Assembly: GCA_002344565.1 (NCBI GenBank)
Contig: DDTZ01000068.1
Coordinates: 741-24,019, forward strand
DNA length: 23,279 nucleotides
Direction of reading: 5' to 3'
Source: Bdellovibrionaceae bacterium UBA2351
GTDB taxonomy: Bacteria; Bdellovibrionota; Bdellovibrionia; Bdellovibrionales; Bdellovibrionaceae
Positions 1 through 8,054 of this stretch are shown one piece after another; positions within the stretch are counted from its first letter, which is position 1, and the number at the start of each line of letters is the position of its first letter. Made by a program: the position numbers and the translations under genes. A model generated the notes under the pieces. The model searched no databases. It was not told where the DNA came from and saw only the letters and a list, made by a program, of their open reading frames with translations.

Positions 1-1495
1 TTGCCGACGGCGCCGCTACGGGCACTTTACATGCGGCTGCAGATACGACATGTTCAGGTGCCGCGATCTCGTCGGTGACTGTTCTGTCGGGTACGACTTC
101 GTCACAGTTTAGATATAAAAACCCTAAAGCAGAATCAGTTACGTTCTCTGTTGACGATGGGGCTGCTGGACGTACCGCGGGAACAAAAACAATTACGATT
201 GGCCCAAATAAGTTAAGCTTGGCTGGCGCTGCTACTTTAAATGCGGGTCAATGCGCGAGCTACACAATTAACAGCAAAGATGCCCAAGATTCTAATGCTA
301 ACGTGAATGTTTTAACTACTATTGATTTATCAGATGCGTCGGCCGCAGGTACATTCTATGCGGCCGCGGATACGACATGTTCGGGTGCTGCGATTACACA
401 AGTAACAATTGCTAATGCGGCAAACACATCTTCGTTTAGATATAAAAACAGTGCGGCTGAGGCCGTGACATTTACGATTTCTGATAGTGCTAGTTATTTA
501 GCAAGCGCGACGCTTTCAGTGGCTGTAGGTCCTGGAAAATTGGTTCTCAGTGGTGCCTCGCCGATTCGATCAGGTGATTGCACCGTTTATTCTGTGGTAT
601 CTAAAGATTTAAATGATGTGGTAACTAACGTCGCCGTAGCGACGACTGTGAACTTAACAAAAGGTGGCAGCACGGGTGTGTTCTACGGCTCGTCAGATAC
701 GACATGTTCGGGTGCCGGGGTGACGTCGATACAGATCGCATCGGGCAGCAACACACATAATTTCTACTTCAAAGATAATAAAGCGGAATCGACAGTGATT
801 ACGATTGCTGATGGAACAACGACAATGCTTGGTGATTCACGTACCATCGAGAGCACGGCACGCTATATCAGCTTAACCGGCGCGACATCGGCATTGTCTG
901 GCAGTTGTCAGTCGTACACAGCTGAAATTAAGGATGCTGCCGGTAACAACATAAATCAAGCTTCTGATTTAACGCTGACTCTAAGTGATGGTATGGCGGC
1001 TGGAGATTTCTATTTAGTTTCAGATTCATCATGTAGTGGTTCATCGTACTCTTCTGTAGTTGTCGCTGCAGGCTCGAGCTCAGTTGGTTTCCGCTATAAA
1101 AACAGTGCCGCAGAAAGTACGACTCTGACGGTGGATGAAGGTCCATCGGGCTTAGACGCAGGTACACTGACGTTGTTGACAACGCCAAATCAATTAGTGA
1201 TTTCAGGCACAAGTCCACAAAACACCGGAGCTTGTGAAGTATTCACAATCACCTCGAAAGATGACTCGGGCAGTGCTGCATCGGTAACGAGCAACGTAAA
1301 TGTCACATTGACAGATGGTGCAGCTAGCGGTGCGTTTTATTTGGCAACGGATACAACGTGTGCGGGCGCCGAGATTACGTCGACAACTATTCTGAATGGT
1401 TCAAGTTCAGTTAACGTTCGTTATAAGAGCGACATGATCGAAAATGTGACAATGAATGCAGATGATCAAGCCGGAAATTTGATTTCAGGTACTTT
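1..1495 (+). repeat. Tandem protein repeats of exactly 327 bp (109 aa) with two conserved Cys
   Basis: The Cys codon of the DTTCSGA-type motif occurs at 51, 378, 705, 1032 and 1359, each exactly 327 bases apart. The second conserved Cys, in the GxCxxYTxxSKD motif, occurs at 252, 579, 906 and 1233, again exactly 327 apart. Within a unit the Cys pair is 42 residues apart. Other shared landmarks are FRYKN, AAExVT and a DG/SD turn before GxFY. The copies are clearly diverged, so this is an old duplicated domain with its length held constant rather than a recent DNA-level repeat. The first copy is cut by the window edge. Each unit is probably one beta-sandwich (Ig-like) domain with a possible disulfide; the fold is inferred. 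Confidence 0.9.
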
Positions 1496-4091
1496 TCTGC
1501 TGACCGTAGGTGCTTCGTGCATAGGCTCGTTCAAGGTAGAACCTTATGTCAATGGCGCAGTCACGTATTCGTTAGCGGCTGGCCAATCATTTAATATCAG
1601 AGTCACGGCTGTTGATGGCGGCGGTACTAAAATGAATTGCTACAGCGGTTCACGTACGGTCAGCTGGTCAATGAACGGCAGTAATGCCGGCAGCTATGCG
1701 TGTTCTGAGACATCGGTGACACCAACGGCTCCAAGCGAAACGACTTTAAATTTCGTAAATGGTGTCGCGTTAACTACATCGTCAGCTGCGAAATTCAAGG
1801 CTCTGGGTAGCGCATCTGTTGATGTATTCGCTGCCGGTATGAACGGCACCTCATCTGGCATCAGCGTTCTACCTGGAACTATCTGCCAAATTAAAATCAA
1901 AGATGCGGCTAGTGGTGCGGGCAACGAAGTTACATCTAAAGCTATCGATTTAAACGTGAGCGGCTCAACGCCCAATTCACAAGCCAGCTTATTTGCTTCT
2001 GGCTATGATGCTTTTGGAAACTATGTATCAGATGTTTCAGTTGTTTGGTCGGGAACCGGTGCTGTCTTTCCTTGGAAGCAAACGACAACTGTCGTTGACG
2101 ATTCTGTTAAAGTGGTCGGCGTTAAGGTCGGTACGGGTACATTAAAAGCTGACTATGCAGGCGGCGGCGCCGGTAAAACAGCCAACGTAAACTTCACGGT
2201 TTCGTCTGTGAACTCTACGGCATACTGGCAGAGTTCCACAAATGACATCTTAGGTAACAATTTATTGTCGGGTAATCAGATTCAGCATGCCATCTCTTGG
2301 AATGTAAAAGCAGATGCTTCAAATTTATGGAGAACGTCGGGCTCCCAATCATGGAGAACGGAAGTTTTCCAAAGCAATGCTCGCTCGTCTCGCGCTGATT
2401 TCCCTGATCATGTATTTGTGGTTTCGACATCGAGTGGTTTCGACATTATCGATGCTACAAACAATACGTTGTGGATGAGGTTTAATCTAGGTGCGGGTAA
2501 AGTGATTGATTCTTCATTTGGTGCTATATCTTCATTCAGCGCTTTAAATGGAAAACTAGTGTTGGGTCTTCAGCTAAATAGCAGTGTTGGCTCTGTGGTA
2601 GTTATCGATTTCGAAAATGATTCTGTTAAGCGTATAGATGAAAATGGATTGTATACATTTAGTGGAACGATTGCCTCGCGAAACTCGGCAGGATCATGGT
2701 CTCTGCAGGACGCTTCGAAAAAATTAAGTCATTCCGCTGTAAACAATATCAAAGCCGATCGAGTGGGATCGTATGACGTATTTGCAGTTGGTTCTGAGGG
2801 CGGCATCACCGTTCTTCAGTTCTCGGGTGCCACGCTGTCAGTGGCTAAAGCCTCAACATCAGGTGCAGTGAATGCAGTAGCCTTGGATACATCGGGTAAA
2901 ATTTATGCTGCAGAAGATGGCGCCGGTATTCATCGCTATGATTTAGCTCTGCCAGCGGCGGGAACAATGGCCGCTGCGCGCACGTATACAAACTCAAATG
3001 GTGTTTATTTATCCGGGCTTTTGTTTAACGATCTGAACGTGGCTGTAGGTACATCGAGCGCGCAAGCGGGTGCAAACTCGCTATATGTAGGCTCAGCACA
3101 TGGTCTGGTTGTAATTAACGAACATTCAACATTGAGCTCTGTTACATCAACAGTTTATACGGCGGCTGGCAGTGGTTCGCAGGCGTTTGGCGGAAGTTTA
3201 TATTTAAATGGTAGCGATTCATACGCAACAGTCGCTGATTCGGGTTTACCACTAGGTCCGGCGCAGGGGACTTCGACGGCAATCGAGTTTTGGTTCAGTC
3301 CGTCCCAAACGATTTCATCAGGCAACTACACATTGCTTGAAAAGGGAGCCAGCGCCGGTTCAGTGCGGATTGCGATCGAAAGCGGCCTTCTAAAGTTTAA
3401 ATATCAAGACGCGAGTGCAAATGTAACTACCCTATCGTCATCAGCCTCGTCATGGACTGCGGGTGAGTGGCACCATGTCGCGGTTCAAATTCATAGTTCT
3501 GGAATCGAAATGTGGATTGATGGCGCTGATCGTAAGTCAGCGGCGGTTGATTTAAGTGCAGAAACTCTGTCTGGTTCCGGCTGGACGGTGGGTGCTAACA
3601 GCAGTGCCGCTCAGTTATTTAGCGGTCAAATAGATGAATTACGAGTATCGAATACCGTTCGATACTCTGGTTCAAGCTTCGTAGTGCCAAGTGCTGCGTT
3701 TAATTCCGACGCAAGCACTGTTAACCTATTCCACTTTAATTCTCGCACGGGCAATCAGATCACTGCGGATGATTCAGTGGCTCAGACGGCTTTGAATTTA
3801 GTAGGGAGTGCTACGTGGGCTATCCCGAAAATTACGGGTGCCGAGCATAACGTTCGCCGTATCGTTCTTAAAAATTTCTCGGGTAGTGTGAACTGTATTA
3901 TTTCTAGTGGAACGGCGGCCGGTGGAATTACTGAGTTTCATAATAGTCAAAACAGCGCATCGCTTTCTGTATACAGGTGGCTATTGCTTCCTAATATCGT
4001 TGATATATTCTATTTCCATGAGGACTTGAGTACGGATATTGACTATGGTTATGGTTCAGCTACTGGCGGTCTGACTTTGATTAGGAATTAA
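1..4091 (+). CDS. Giant secreted repeat protein with LamG domain, 5'-truncated by window edge
   Basis: The frame is open from the first bases (first full codon at 3), so the gene starts upstream; a GTG at 75 lies inside a repeat and is not the true start. In order the protein has: repeats of exactly 109 residues (to about 1495); Ig/BIG-like beta-strand segments with more Cys (about 1500-2210); a propeller-like region with recurring short beta blades (about 2400-3170); a LamG/concanavalin-type jelly roll (about 3185-3700) with the family pattern YLNGSDSYATV, an EFWF strand, GEWHHVAVQ and GQIDELRVSNTVRY; and an unassigned C-terminal region. The composition is rich in Ser, Thr, Gly and Ala with very few charged stretches, typical of surface adhesins. 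The next gene follows after 15 bases, so they are probably co-transcribed. A role in adhesion or carbohydrate binding is inferred from LamG and Ig-like domains; no ligand can be read. The N-terminus, signal sequence and repeat number lie outside. Confidence 0.85.
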   Translation, partial: ADGAATGTLHAAADTTCSGAAISSVTVLSGTTSSQFRYKNPKAESVTFSVDDGAAGRTAGTKTITIGPNKLSLAGAATLNAGQCASYTINSKDAQDSNANVNVLTTIDLSDASAAGTFYAAADTTCSGAAITQVTIANAANTSSFRYKNSAAEAVTFTISDSASYLASATLSVAVGPGKLVLSGASPIRSGDCTVYSVVSKDLNDVVTNVAVATTVNLTKGGSTGVFYGSSDTTCSGAGVTSIQIASGSNTHNFYFKDNKAESTVITIADGTTTMLGDSRTIESTARYISLTGATSALSGSCQSYTAEIKDAAGNNINQASDLTLTLSDGMAAGDFYLVSDSSCSGSSYSSVVVAAGSSSVGFRYKNSAAESTTLTVDEGPSGLDAGTLTLLTTPNQLVISGTSPQNTGACEVFTITSKDDSGSAASVTSNVNVTLTDGAASGAFYLATDTTCAGAEITSTTILNGSSSVNVRYKSDMIENVTMNADDQAGNLISGTFLLTVGASCIGSFKVEPYVNGAVTYSLAAGQSFNIRVTAVDGGGTKMNCYSGSRTVSWSMNGSNAGSYACSETSVTPTAPSETTLNFVNGVALTTSSAAKFKALGSASVDVFAAGMNGTSSGISVLPGTICQIKIKDAASGAGNEVTSKAIDLNVSGSTPNSQASLFASGYDAFGNYVSDVSVVWSGTGAVFPWKQTTTVVDDSVKVVGVKVGTGTLKADYAGGGAGKTANVNFTVSSVNSTAYWQSSTNDILGNNLLSGNQIQHAISWNVKADASNLWRTSGSQSWRTEVFQSNARSSRADFPDHVFVVSTSSGFDIIDATNNTLWMRFNLGAGKVIDSSFGAISSFSALNGKLVLGLQLNSSVGSVVVIDFENDSVKRIDENGLYTFSGTIASRNSAGSWSLQDASKKLSHSAVNNIKADRVGSYDVFAVGSEGGITVLQFSGATLSVAKASTSGAVNAVALDTSGKIYAAEDGAGIHRYDLALPAAGTMAAARTYTNSNGVYLSGLLFNDLNVAVGTSSAQAGANSLYVGSAHGLVVINEHSTLSSVTSTVYTAAGSGSQAFGGSLYLNGSDSYATVADSGLPLGPAQGTSTAIEFWFSPSQTISSGNYTLLEKGASAGSVRIAIESGLLKFKYQDASANVTTLSSSASSWTAGEWHHVAVQIHSSGIEMWIDGADRKSAAVDLSAETLSGSGWTVGANSSAAQLFSGQIDELRVSNTVRYSGSSFVVPSAAFNSDASTVNLFHFNSRTGNQITADDSVAQTALNLVGSATWAIPKITGAEHNVRRIVLKNFSGSVNCIISSGTAAGGITEFHNSQNSASLSVYRWLLLPNIVDIFYFHEDLSTDIDYGYGSATGGLTLIRN

Positions 4092-4106
4092 GAAGGAATT
4101 TAAGAC

Positions 4107-5159
4107 ATGTCAAAAAATAGAAATGCTCTTGTTGTGGTTGCTGTATTAGCGCTTATGTTAGTCGCTTTCGTTGTTTATAAAATCAGTACATCAAAAAAGA
4201 AATCAAGAGTCGATGGTACGGATAAAAATCGAGTGGTGATGGAAGCTGCAAAAACGGATCGCGCAGCGCTAAGTGATATTTTAAACAACAAGCCTGTTTC
4301 TGAAAACTTAGTATACGGTGCGATGATTCGTTTAGGACAAGACGGTGATAGTGAAGCATTGGAGGTCGCTAAAAAGTTAGTTAATCACGAAAGTAAGTAC
4401 CTCCGAGAGGGTGCTGCGCAAACGCTTGGATATTTTTCAGACGAAAAAGTTTTAGCGGATTTGCAGAGGCTGGGTATAGACAAAGAAGAATCTGTGAGGG
4501 TGTTTGCTATTGAATCACTAGGAACGATCAAGTCCCCAGCTCGGGAAAAAGCTGCCGAACAAATCTTATCGAAACCGACTTTGTCTGCCAGCGAAAAAGT
4601 GGCGACGTACGGATCGCTTTATCGTTTGCGTGGTGATCCCGAAAAACAGAAGAAGGATTTAGAGCAGTTATTGAATCTGGCACATAAACCCGACTCAGAA
4701 TTATCTAGGAAAGCGATGTTGCTGTCGATGTCGCTAGCTGCAGAGGCTAAAGGCGTGAAAGAATTGATGATCGAAAAAGTGAAGCAAAGTAAGGATGATA
4801 ACATTCGTGCCGTGGCTATCAGAAATTTAGCAAATTCAAAAGATCAGTGGCTCAAAGATCGTCTTTCTGATTTGGTAATGACGTCTTCGTCGCCGGTAAA
4901 AATTGCAGCCTTGCAAAGTATTCATCGATTATGTCCCGAGGCTAAGTGGGATATATTGGAAGCCGTCGTTCGCAAAGAAAAAGAGGAATCGATAGCCAAC
5001 CATGCTTTCGAGGAACTTCTATTCCTAAACCGAGTGAAAGCGATTTCAATTTTAGAAAAATTTAAATCCGATTCGTCACTTTCAGATGTGCGTAGAAAAA
5101 CGGCTAGTACGTACGCGGAGTCCATCAAGAATAAGCCAGATATCGACGTGTGCAAATAA
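4107..5159 (+). CDS. Membrane-anchored HEAT-repeat protein
   Basis: The 350-residue product has a short N-terminal basic stretch, one hydrophobic segment at about residues 7-25, and a Lys/Ser/Arg-rich stop-transfer region. The rest is almost entirely helical. From about residue 55 to 330 it shows HEAT/PBS-lyase-like helical pairs with recurring patterns such as REGAAQTLGYF, VRVFAIESLGTI and IRAVAIRNLANS. HEAT solenoids bind other proteins; no enzyme motif is present. A strong GAAGGA site lies 9 bases before the ATG. Only 15 bases separate it from the giant LamG protein upstream, so the two are probably co-transcribed, and this protein may help export, anchor or assemble it; that link is inferred from position. 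Most likely it is an inner-membrane protein with a soluble periplasmic or cytoplasmic solenoid; topology cannot be settled. Confidence 0.8.
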   Translation: MSKNRNALVVVAVLALMLVAFVVYKISTSKKKSRVDGTDKNRVVMEAAKTDRAALSDILNNKPVSENLVYGAMIRLGQDGDSEALEVAKKLVNHESKYLREGAAQTLGYFSDEKVLADLQRLGIDKEESVRVFAIESLGTIKSPAREKAAEQILSKPTLSASEKVATYGSLYRLRGDPEKQKKDLEQLLNLAHKPDSELSRKAMLLSMSLAAEAKGVKELMIEKVKQSKDDNIRAVAIRNLANSKDQWLKDRLSDLVMTSSSPVKIAALQSIHRLCPEAKWDILEAVVRKEKEESIANHAFEELLFLNRVKAISILEKFKSDSSLSDVRRKTASTYAESIKNKPDIDVCK

Positions 5160-5163
5160 CCCC

Positions 5164-5182
5164 AGTTTACATAAAGTAAACT
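5164..5182. other. Small inverted repeat between convergent genes, weak terminator candidate
   Basis: AGTTTAC (5164-5170) and GTAAACT (5176-5182) form a 7-bp AT-rich stem around a 5-base loop. It lies just after the HEAT gene stop and overlaps the last codons of lpxR on the other strand. There is no clean T-run on either side, so a transcription-stop role for the two convergent genes is only a possibility. Confidence 0.3.
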
Positions 5183-6186
5183 ATATTTAAAGAGCCGAAA
5201 CCGATAAAACCACCCCGCTCTTCAAATTCCGGAGATCGCGTGACGAACCGCCAAACAACATTGAATGGTAATTTCTGAAGACAAACGCCAAACTCGGTAT
5301 CAAAATTAAATGGATATTTGCGAACGTGATGACTTTTTTGAAATGTATTTCCATCTAAAAAAATATTGCGCGCAACAAAGTTTCCACGTGTCGAGGCGAA
5401 CAGGTAATAACCAAATTTCTTTGGTTCATCTAAATTCATTGGTGAAATAAAGCTATCGCCATCATTCGATGATGGGCGGCTGGGGCCGAAATCATCCAGC
5501 AGGTCAGAACCTATACGGACAATGGCTCCGACATGGGCGCCTATCATCACATTACCGATACCGCCACCGTAGAAAGGCAATAAGTCGATATTTCTTGATT
5601 CAGCGATTTTGAAACGTTTTTGATAATAGAGCTGGAGTGTCGGTTCGTCATTTAAACCATGTTGCCAGCCCATCGCACGTTCTTTAGGAAGCATGTCGTG
5701 CCAGTTGTTTTGAATTTGCTTACCTAGGGCGCTGGGACCAACGACACCGATGTCAAATTCAAAAAACTGAGCCGATGATTTTTCTTTTAAATTTGCAGAA
5801 AATCCTAAATACAACCAGCCGGCGTAGGGACGATCATTTGCAATTAAATTTGGATCACTCAGAGTATTGGGCGTATAGATTTGATGACCTAGGGATACAC
5901 CTAAGTTTATCTTAGTCTCATCCGGATTTTTGTTATCTAGAATTTTGTACTTTTCAATTGTTCCACGAGCCCAATCCGGAATTTTGTTTTCGGCATAAAC
6001 GTAAGAAAATTTTAACCCGTTGGTATAGGCTTGATCGGATCCCGGGCCACCTAAACTGCGTGTATCATTCTCTACATAGAAAGCGATGGCTTCACCGGTT
6101 TGGTGCGGATTTTTCTTGTTTTCAGAATTGGTTTCGTCCGCAAAACTATGTAGGCCGATTAACAGCGCTATAACTATTGATTTCAT
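5167..6186 (-). CDS. lpxR: Lipid A 3'-O-deacylase, LpxR family (DUF2219)
   Basis: The 339-residue protein has a short signal peptide (likely cut after SFA, residue 16) and the beta-strand-rich pattern of a 12-stranded outer-membrane barrel ending in an aromatic-Met C-terminus. LpxR landmarks are visible: Asn40-Asp41 in the first strand (YVENDT), QAYTNGLKFSY, the DRPYAGWLYLG motif at 118-128, and Gln159 and His163 in QNNWH. The Asn/Asp pair and the Gln-x3-His spacing match the catalytic residues known from Salmonella LpxR, which removes the 3'-acyloxyacyl chain of lipid A at the outer leaflet. It is encoded alone, convergent with the HEAT gene (7 bases apart). No clear Shine-Dalgarno precedes the ATG. 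In a predatory species it could act on its own or on prey lipid A; which one is not visible. Confidence 0.85.
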   Translation of the reverse strand: MKSIVIALLIGLHSFADETNSENKKNPHQTGEAIAFYVENDTRSLGGPGSDQAYTNGLKFSYVYAENKIPDWARGTIEKYKILDNKNPDETKINLGVSLGHQIYTPNTLSDPNLIANDRPYAGWLYLGFSANLKEKSSAQFFEFDIGVVGPSALGKQIQNNWHDMLPKERAMGWQHGLNDEPTLQLYYQKRFKIAESRNIDLLPFYGGGIGNVMIGAHVGAIVRIGSDLLDDFGPSRPSSNDGDSFISPMNLDEPKKFGYYLFASTRGNFVARNIFLDGNTFQKSHHVRKYPFNFDTEFGVCLQKLPFNVVWRFVTRSPEFEERGGFIGFGSLNIVYFM

Positions 6187-6303
6187 AGTTTTATCACGCT
6201 AACACGGCTTTTTTTTTGCCGCTATGAGTTTTATGATTTTTCAAACGGTCTTGCTCGTCAGTTTTAGGTTGATGCACTAAAGTAGTCATGAAATTATTTA
6301 GCT

Positions 6304-7176
6304 ATGATTCTTTCCATTCCTTTAATAATAGCCTTAGCGGTTGCCGGTGCCTTGGCTGGTTTGTTAGGTGCCCTTGTTGGAATCGGTGGCGGACTGATCG
6401 TTGTTCCTGTTTTAGTTTTAGGTTTTGGTGTTGATATTAAAATTGCCATTGCCTCGTCATTGATTGCGGTTGTAGCGTCCTCGACCGCTTCGGGCAGCGT
6501 GTATATTGGCAAAGGTCTTACGAATTTACGATTAGGAATGTTGTTGGAAGTGGCAACGACGATTGGCGGTATAACGGGTGGCTTGATTGCTGTCTATATT
6601 TCGCCCACTGTTATCTCGGCATTATTTGCCATTCTGATGATGGTAACTTGCGTTTTGATATTGAAGACAAAAGATCCTGTTAAAAGAACCACGATGACTG
6701 AATTTCAAAGCGCAAGTGAGTTAGCGAAAGAAGACGTAGGGAAACTATCTGGTTCTTATTACGATCCGTATTTGAAAGAAAATATTCATTACGACGTGAA
6801 AAACGTGCCATTGGGGAGTTTCCTTTCATTCTTTGCCGGTGTTCTTTCTGGTCTGCTGGGTGTCGGGGGCGGTTTTATCAAAGTGCCGGCAATGGCGTTA
6901 GGGATGAAGGTTCCGATGAAGGTGGCGGCGGCTACTTCAAATTTGATGATTGGCGTGACGGCGATTTCAAGTTTGTTTGTGTATTTTGCTCGTGGGTATG
7001 TTCAACCCATAATTGCAGCACCTGTGGCATTGGGGGTAGTGGGTGGTGCGCTATATGGAACTAGCCTAGCCCAGAAGGTTTCTCCAAAGTTATTACGAAA
7101 AATATTTGCGGCAATTTTGGTGATTGTGGCTGTGCAAATGGTTTTTAAAGCCTTGGGGGTATCTGTTGGCAGGTAG
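6304..7176 (+). CDS. TauE/SafE (TSUP) family membrane transporter
   Basis: The 290-residue protein is strongly hydrophobic with two homologous halves. Each half carries the family's Gly-rich signature: GALVGIGGGLIVVPVLVLGF near residues 22-41 and GLLGVGGGFIKVPAMALGM near 190-208, each followed by a helix rich in small residues. TSUP proteins move sulfite, taurine-derived sulfonates or other organic anions across the inner membrane; the substrate cannot be read here. The ATG at 6304 is the first after an in-frame TGA at 6289. No Shine-Dalgarno is visible. A soluble loop of about 50 residues (about 130-180) separates the halves. The DUF1634 gene overlaps its 3' end, an arrangement widely seen for this family. 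Confidence 0.85.
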   Translation: MILSIPLIIALAVAGALAGLLGALVGIGGGLIVVPVLVLGFGVDIKIAIASSLIAVVASSTASGSVYIGKGLTNLRLGMLLEVATTIGGITGGLIAVYISPTVISALFAILMMVTCVLILKTKDPVKRTTMTEFQSASELAKEDVGKLSGSYYDPYLKENIHYDVKNVPLGSFLSFFAGVLSGLLGVGGGFIKVPAMALGMKVPMKVAAATSNLMIGVTAISSLFVYFARGYVQPIIAAPVALGVVGGALYGTSLAQKVSPKLLRKIFAAILVIVAVQMVFKALGVSVGR

Positions 7177-7516
7177 TACCCAAGCAGCGGCTTCGGATAG
7201 AAAATTAGTTCAGTTTTTTTTAAGATCAGGGCTAGTCATTTCAATGATACTAATGATGATGGGATTAGTTGTTAATATGAGCACGGGATATAACGAGGCT
7301 GTGCCGGTTGCAATGTTTGAACTATTCGATGAATCCCTGATGTTAGGTGACCGTTTGTTAGGTTTCGGAGTGTTGATTTTGTCGCTGACTCCGGCAATTC
7401 GCGTGATTACACTGACTATATTGTGGACGCGTGAGAAAGACTGGAAATTTGTTGGAATTTCGATCGTCGTAATTACGGCGTTGATAATTTCGGTGGCCCT
7501 TGGTGGTCACGCTTAG
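7166..7516 (+). CDS. DUF1634 small membrane protein, TSUP partner
   Basis: The product is about 117 residues, with a short polar N-terminus (DRKLVQFFLRSGL) followed by three hydrophobic helices: one starting at VISMILMMMGLVV, one around GFGVLILSLTPAIRVITL and a C-terminal one around FVGISIVVITALIISVAL. This matches DUF1634, a family of unknown function routinely encoded next to TauE/SafE transporters. The frame is open from a TTG at 7124, but I prefer the TTG at 7166. It has a GGGGG stretch 6 bases upstream and overlaps the transporter gene by only 11 bases, suggesting translational coupling. The start is uncertain. It may be an accessory subunit of the transporter; that is inferred from the conserved pairing. 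Confidence 0.75.
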   Translation: MAGSTQAAASDRKLVQFFLRSGLVISMILMMMGLVVNMSTGYNEAVPVAMFELFDESLMLGDRLLGFGVLILSLTPAIRVITLTILWTREKDWKFVGISIVVITALIISVALGGHA

Positions 7517-7624
7517 TTCTGCGAGTCCACAGTTACGCCAAATGAAATGGCTATCCAAGCCGGGTGAAGAACAAGCTCCATAAATCGCTTTCTCGTATGG
7601 CGAGATGTATGTTAGGATTTTTAG

Positions 7625-8050
7625 ATGATAACGCTAGAAAATTACTTGGCTGAATATAAAGAATCTCACCTAAATCCCATTAATATTAAAATTCATTTTA
7701 TTTGTGTTCCACTAATTATGTGGAGTCTTTTAGGTTTCTTGCACACATTTTTAGTTGCTGGAGTTAATGGGTCCTATATTGGAGTAGCCGCTGGCTTAGC
7801 TTACTATTTATCGTTTAAAAATCTACGGGTTTTTGTTTCCATGTCGCTGGTTACATTGTTGATGCTAGCTTCGTACGATCTTATTCCCGAGCTGCGTATA
7901 GTGAGTGTTGTTGTTTTTGTTTTAGCATGGCTCGGGCAGTTCTACGGACATAAAGTCGAAGGTAAAAAGCCATCCTTTTTTAAAGACTTGGTATTTTTGC
8001 TAATAGGTCCCGTGTGGGTACTTAAAAAAATATTTCCGTCGTGGATCTAG
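7625..8050 (+). CDS. Mpo1-like (DUF962) multi-pass membrane protein
   Basis: The 141-residue protein has about four hydrophobic helices and the conserved His pattern of the Mpo1/YGL010w-like family: His15 and His24 in the N-terminal YxxxHxNPxNxxxH block, and His109 in GQFYGHKVEGKKPSFF before a final LIGPVWVL segment. In yeast, Mpo1 is an iron-dependent dioxygenase that shortens 2-hydroxy fatty acids (alpha-oxidation), and these His residues are thought to bind the metal. Bacterial members are mostly uncharacterised, so a lipid-oxidation role is by family only. AGGA lies 8 bases before the ATG. The gene sits 108 bases after the DUF1634 gene and may be transcribed separately. It ends 4 bases from the convergent phosphatase gene. 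Confidence 0.8.
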   Translation: MITLENYLAEYKESHLNPINIKIHFICVPLIMWSLLGFLHTFLVAGVNGSYIGVAAGLAYYLSFKNLRVFVSMSLVTLLMLASYDLIPELRIVSVVVFVLAWLGQFYGHKVEGKKPSFFKDLVFLLIGPVWVLKKIFPSWI

Positions 8051-8054
8051 TTAT

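Noticed and set aside
928..1218. Open frame on - within the Cys-repeat region
   Set aside because: It is antisense to the repeat gene, with no ribosome site and no recognisable protein pattern.
6204..6226. CGGC, nine T and GCCG upstream of lpxR, resembling a terminator
   Set aside because: The T-run is the loop, not the tail, and the stem is only 4 bp. It also lies ahead of the gene rather than after one.
7517..7624. Possible small gene or RNA between the DUF1634 and Mpo1-like genes
   Set aside because: Only a tiny frame of a few codons and a 4-bp stem (CTCG-tatgg-CGAG) are present; nothing supports a gene or structured RNA.
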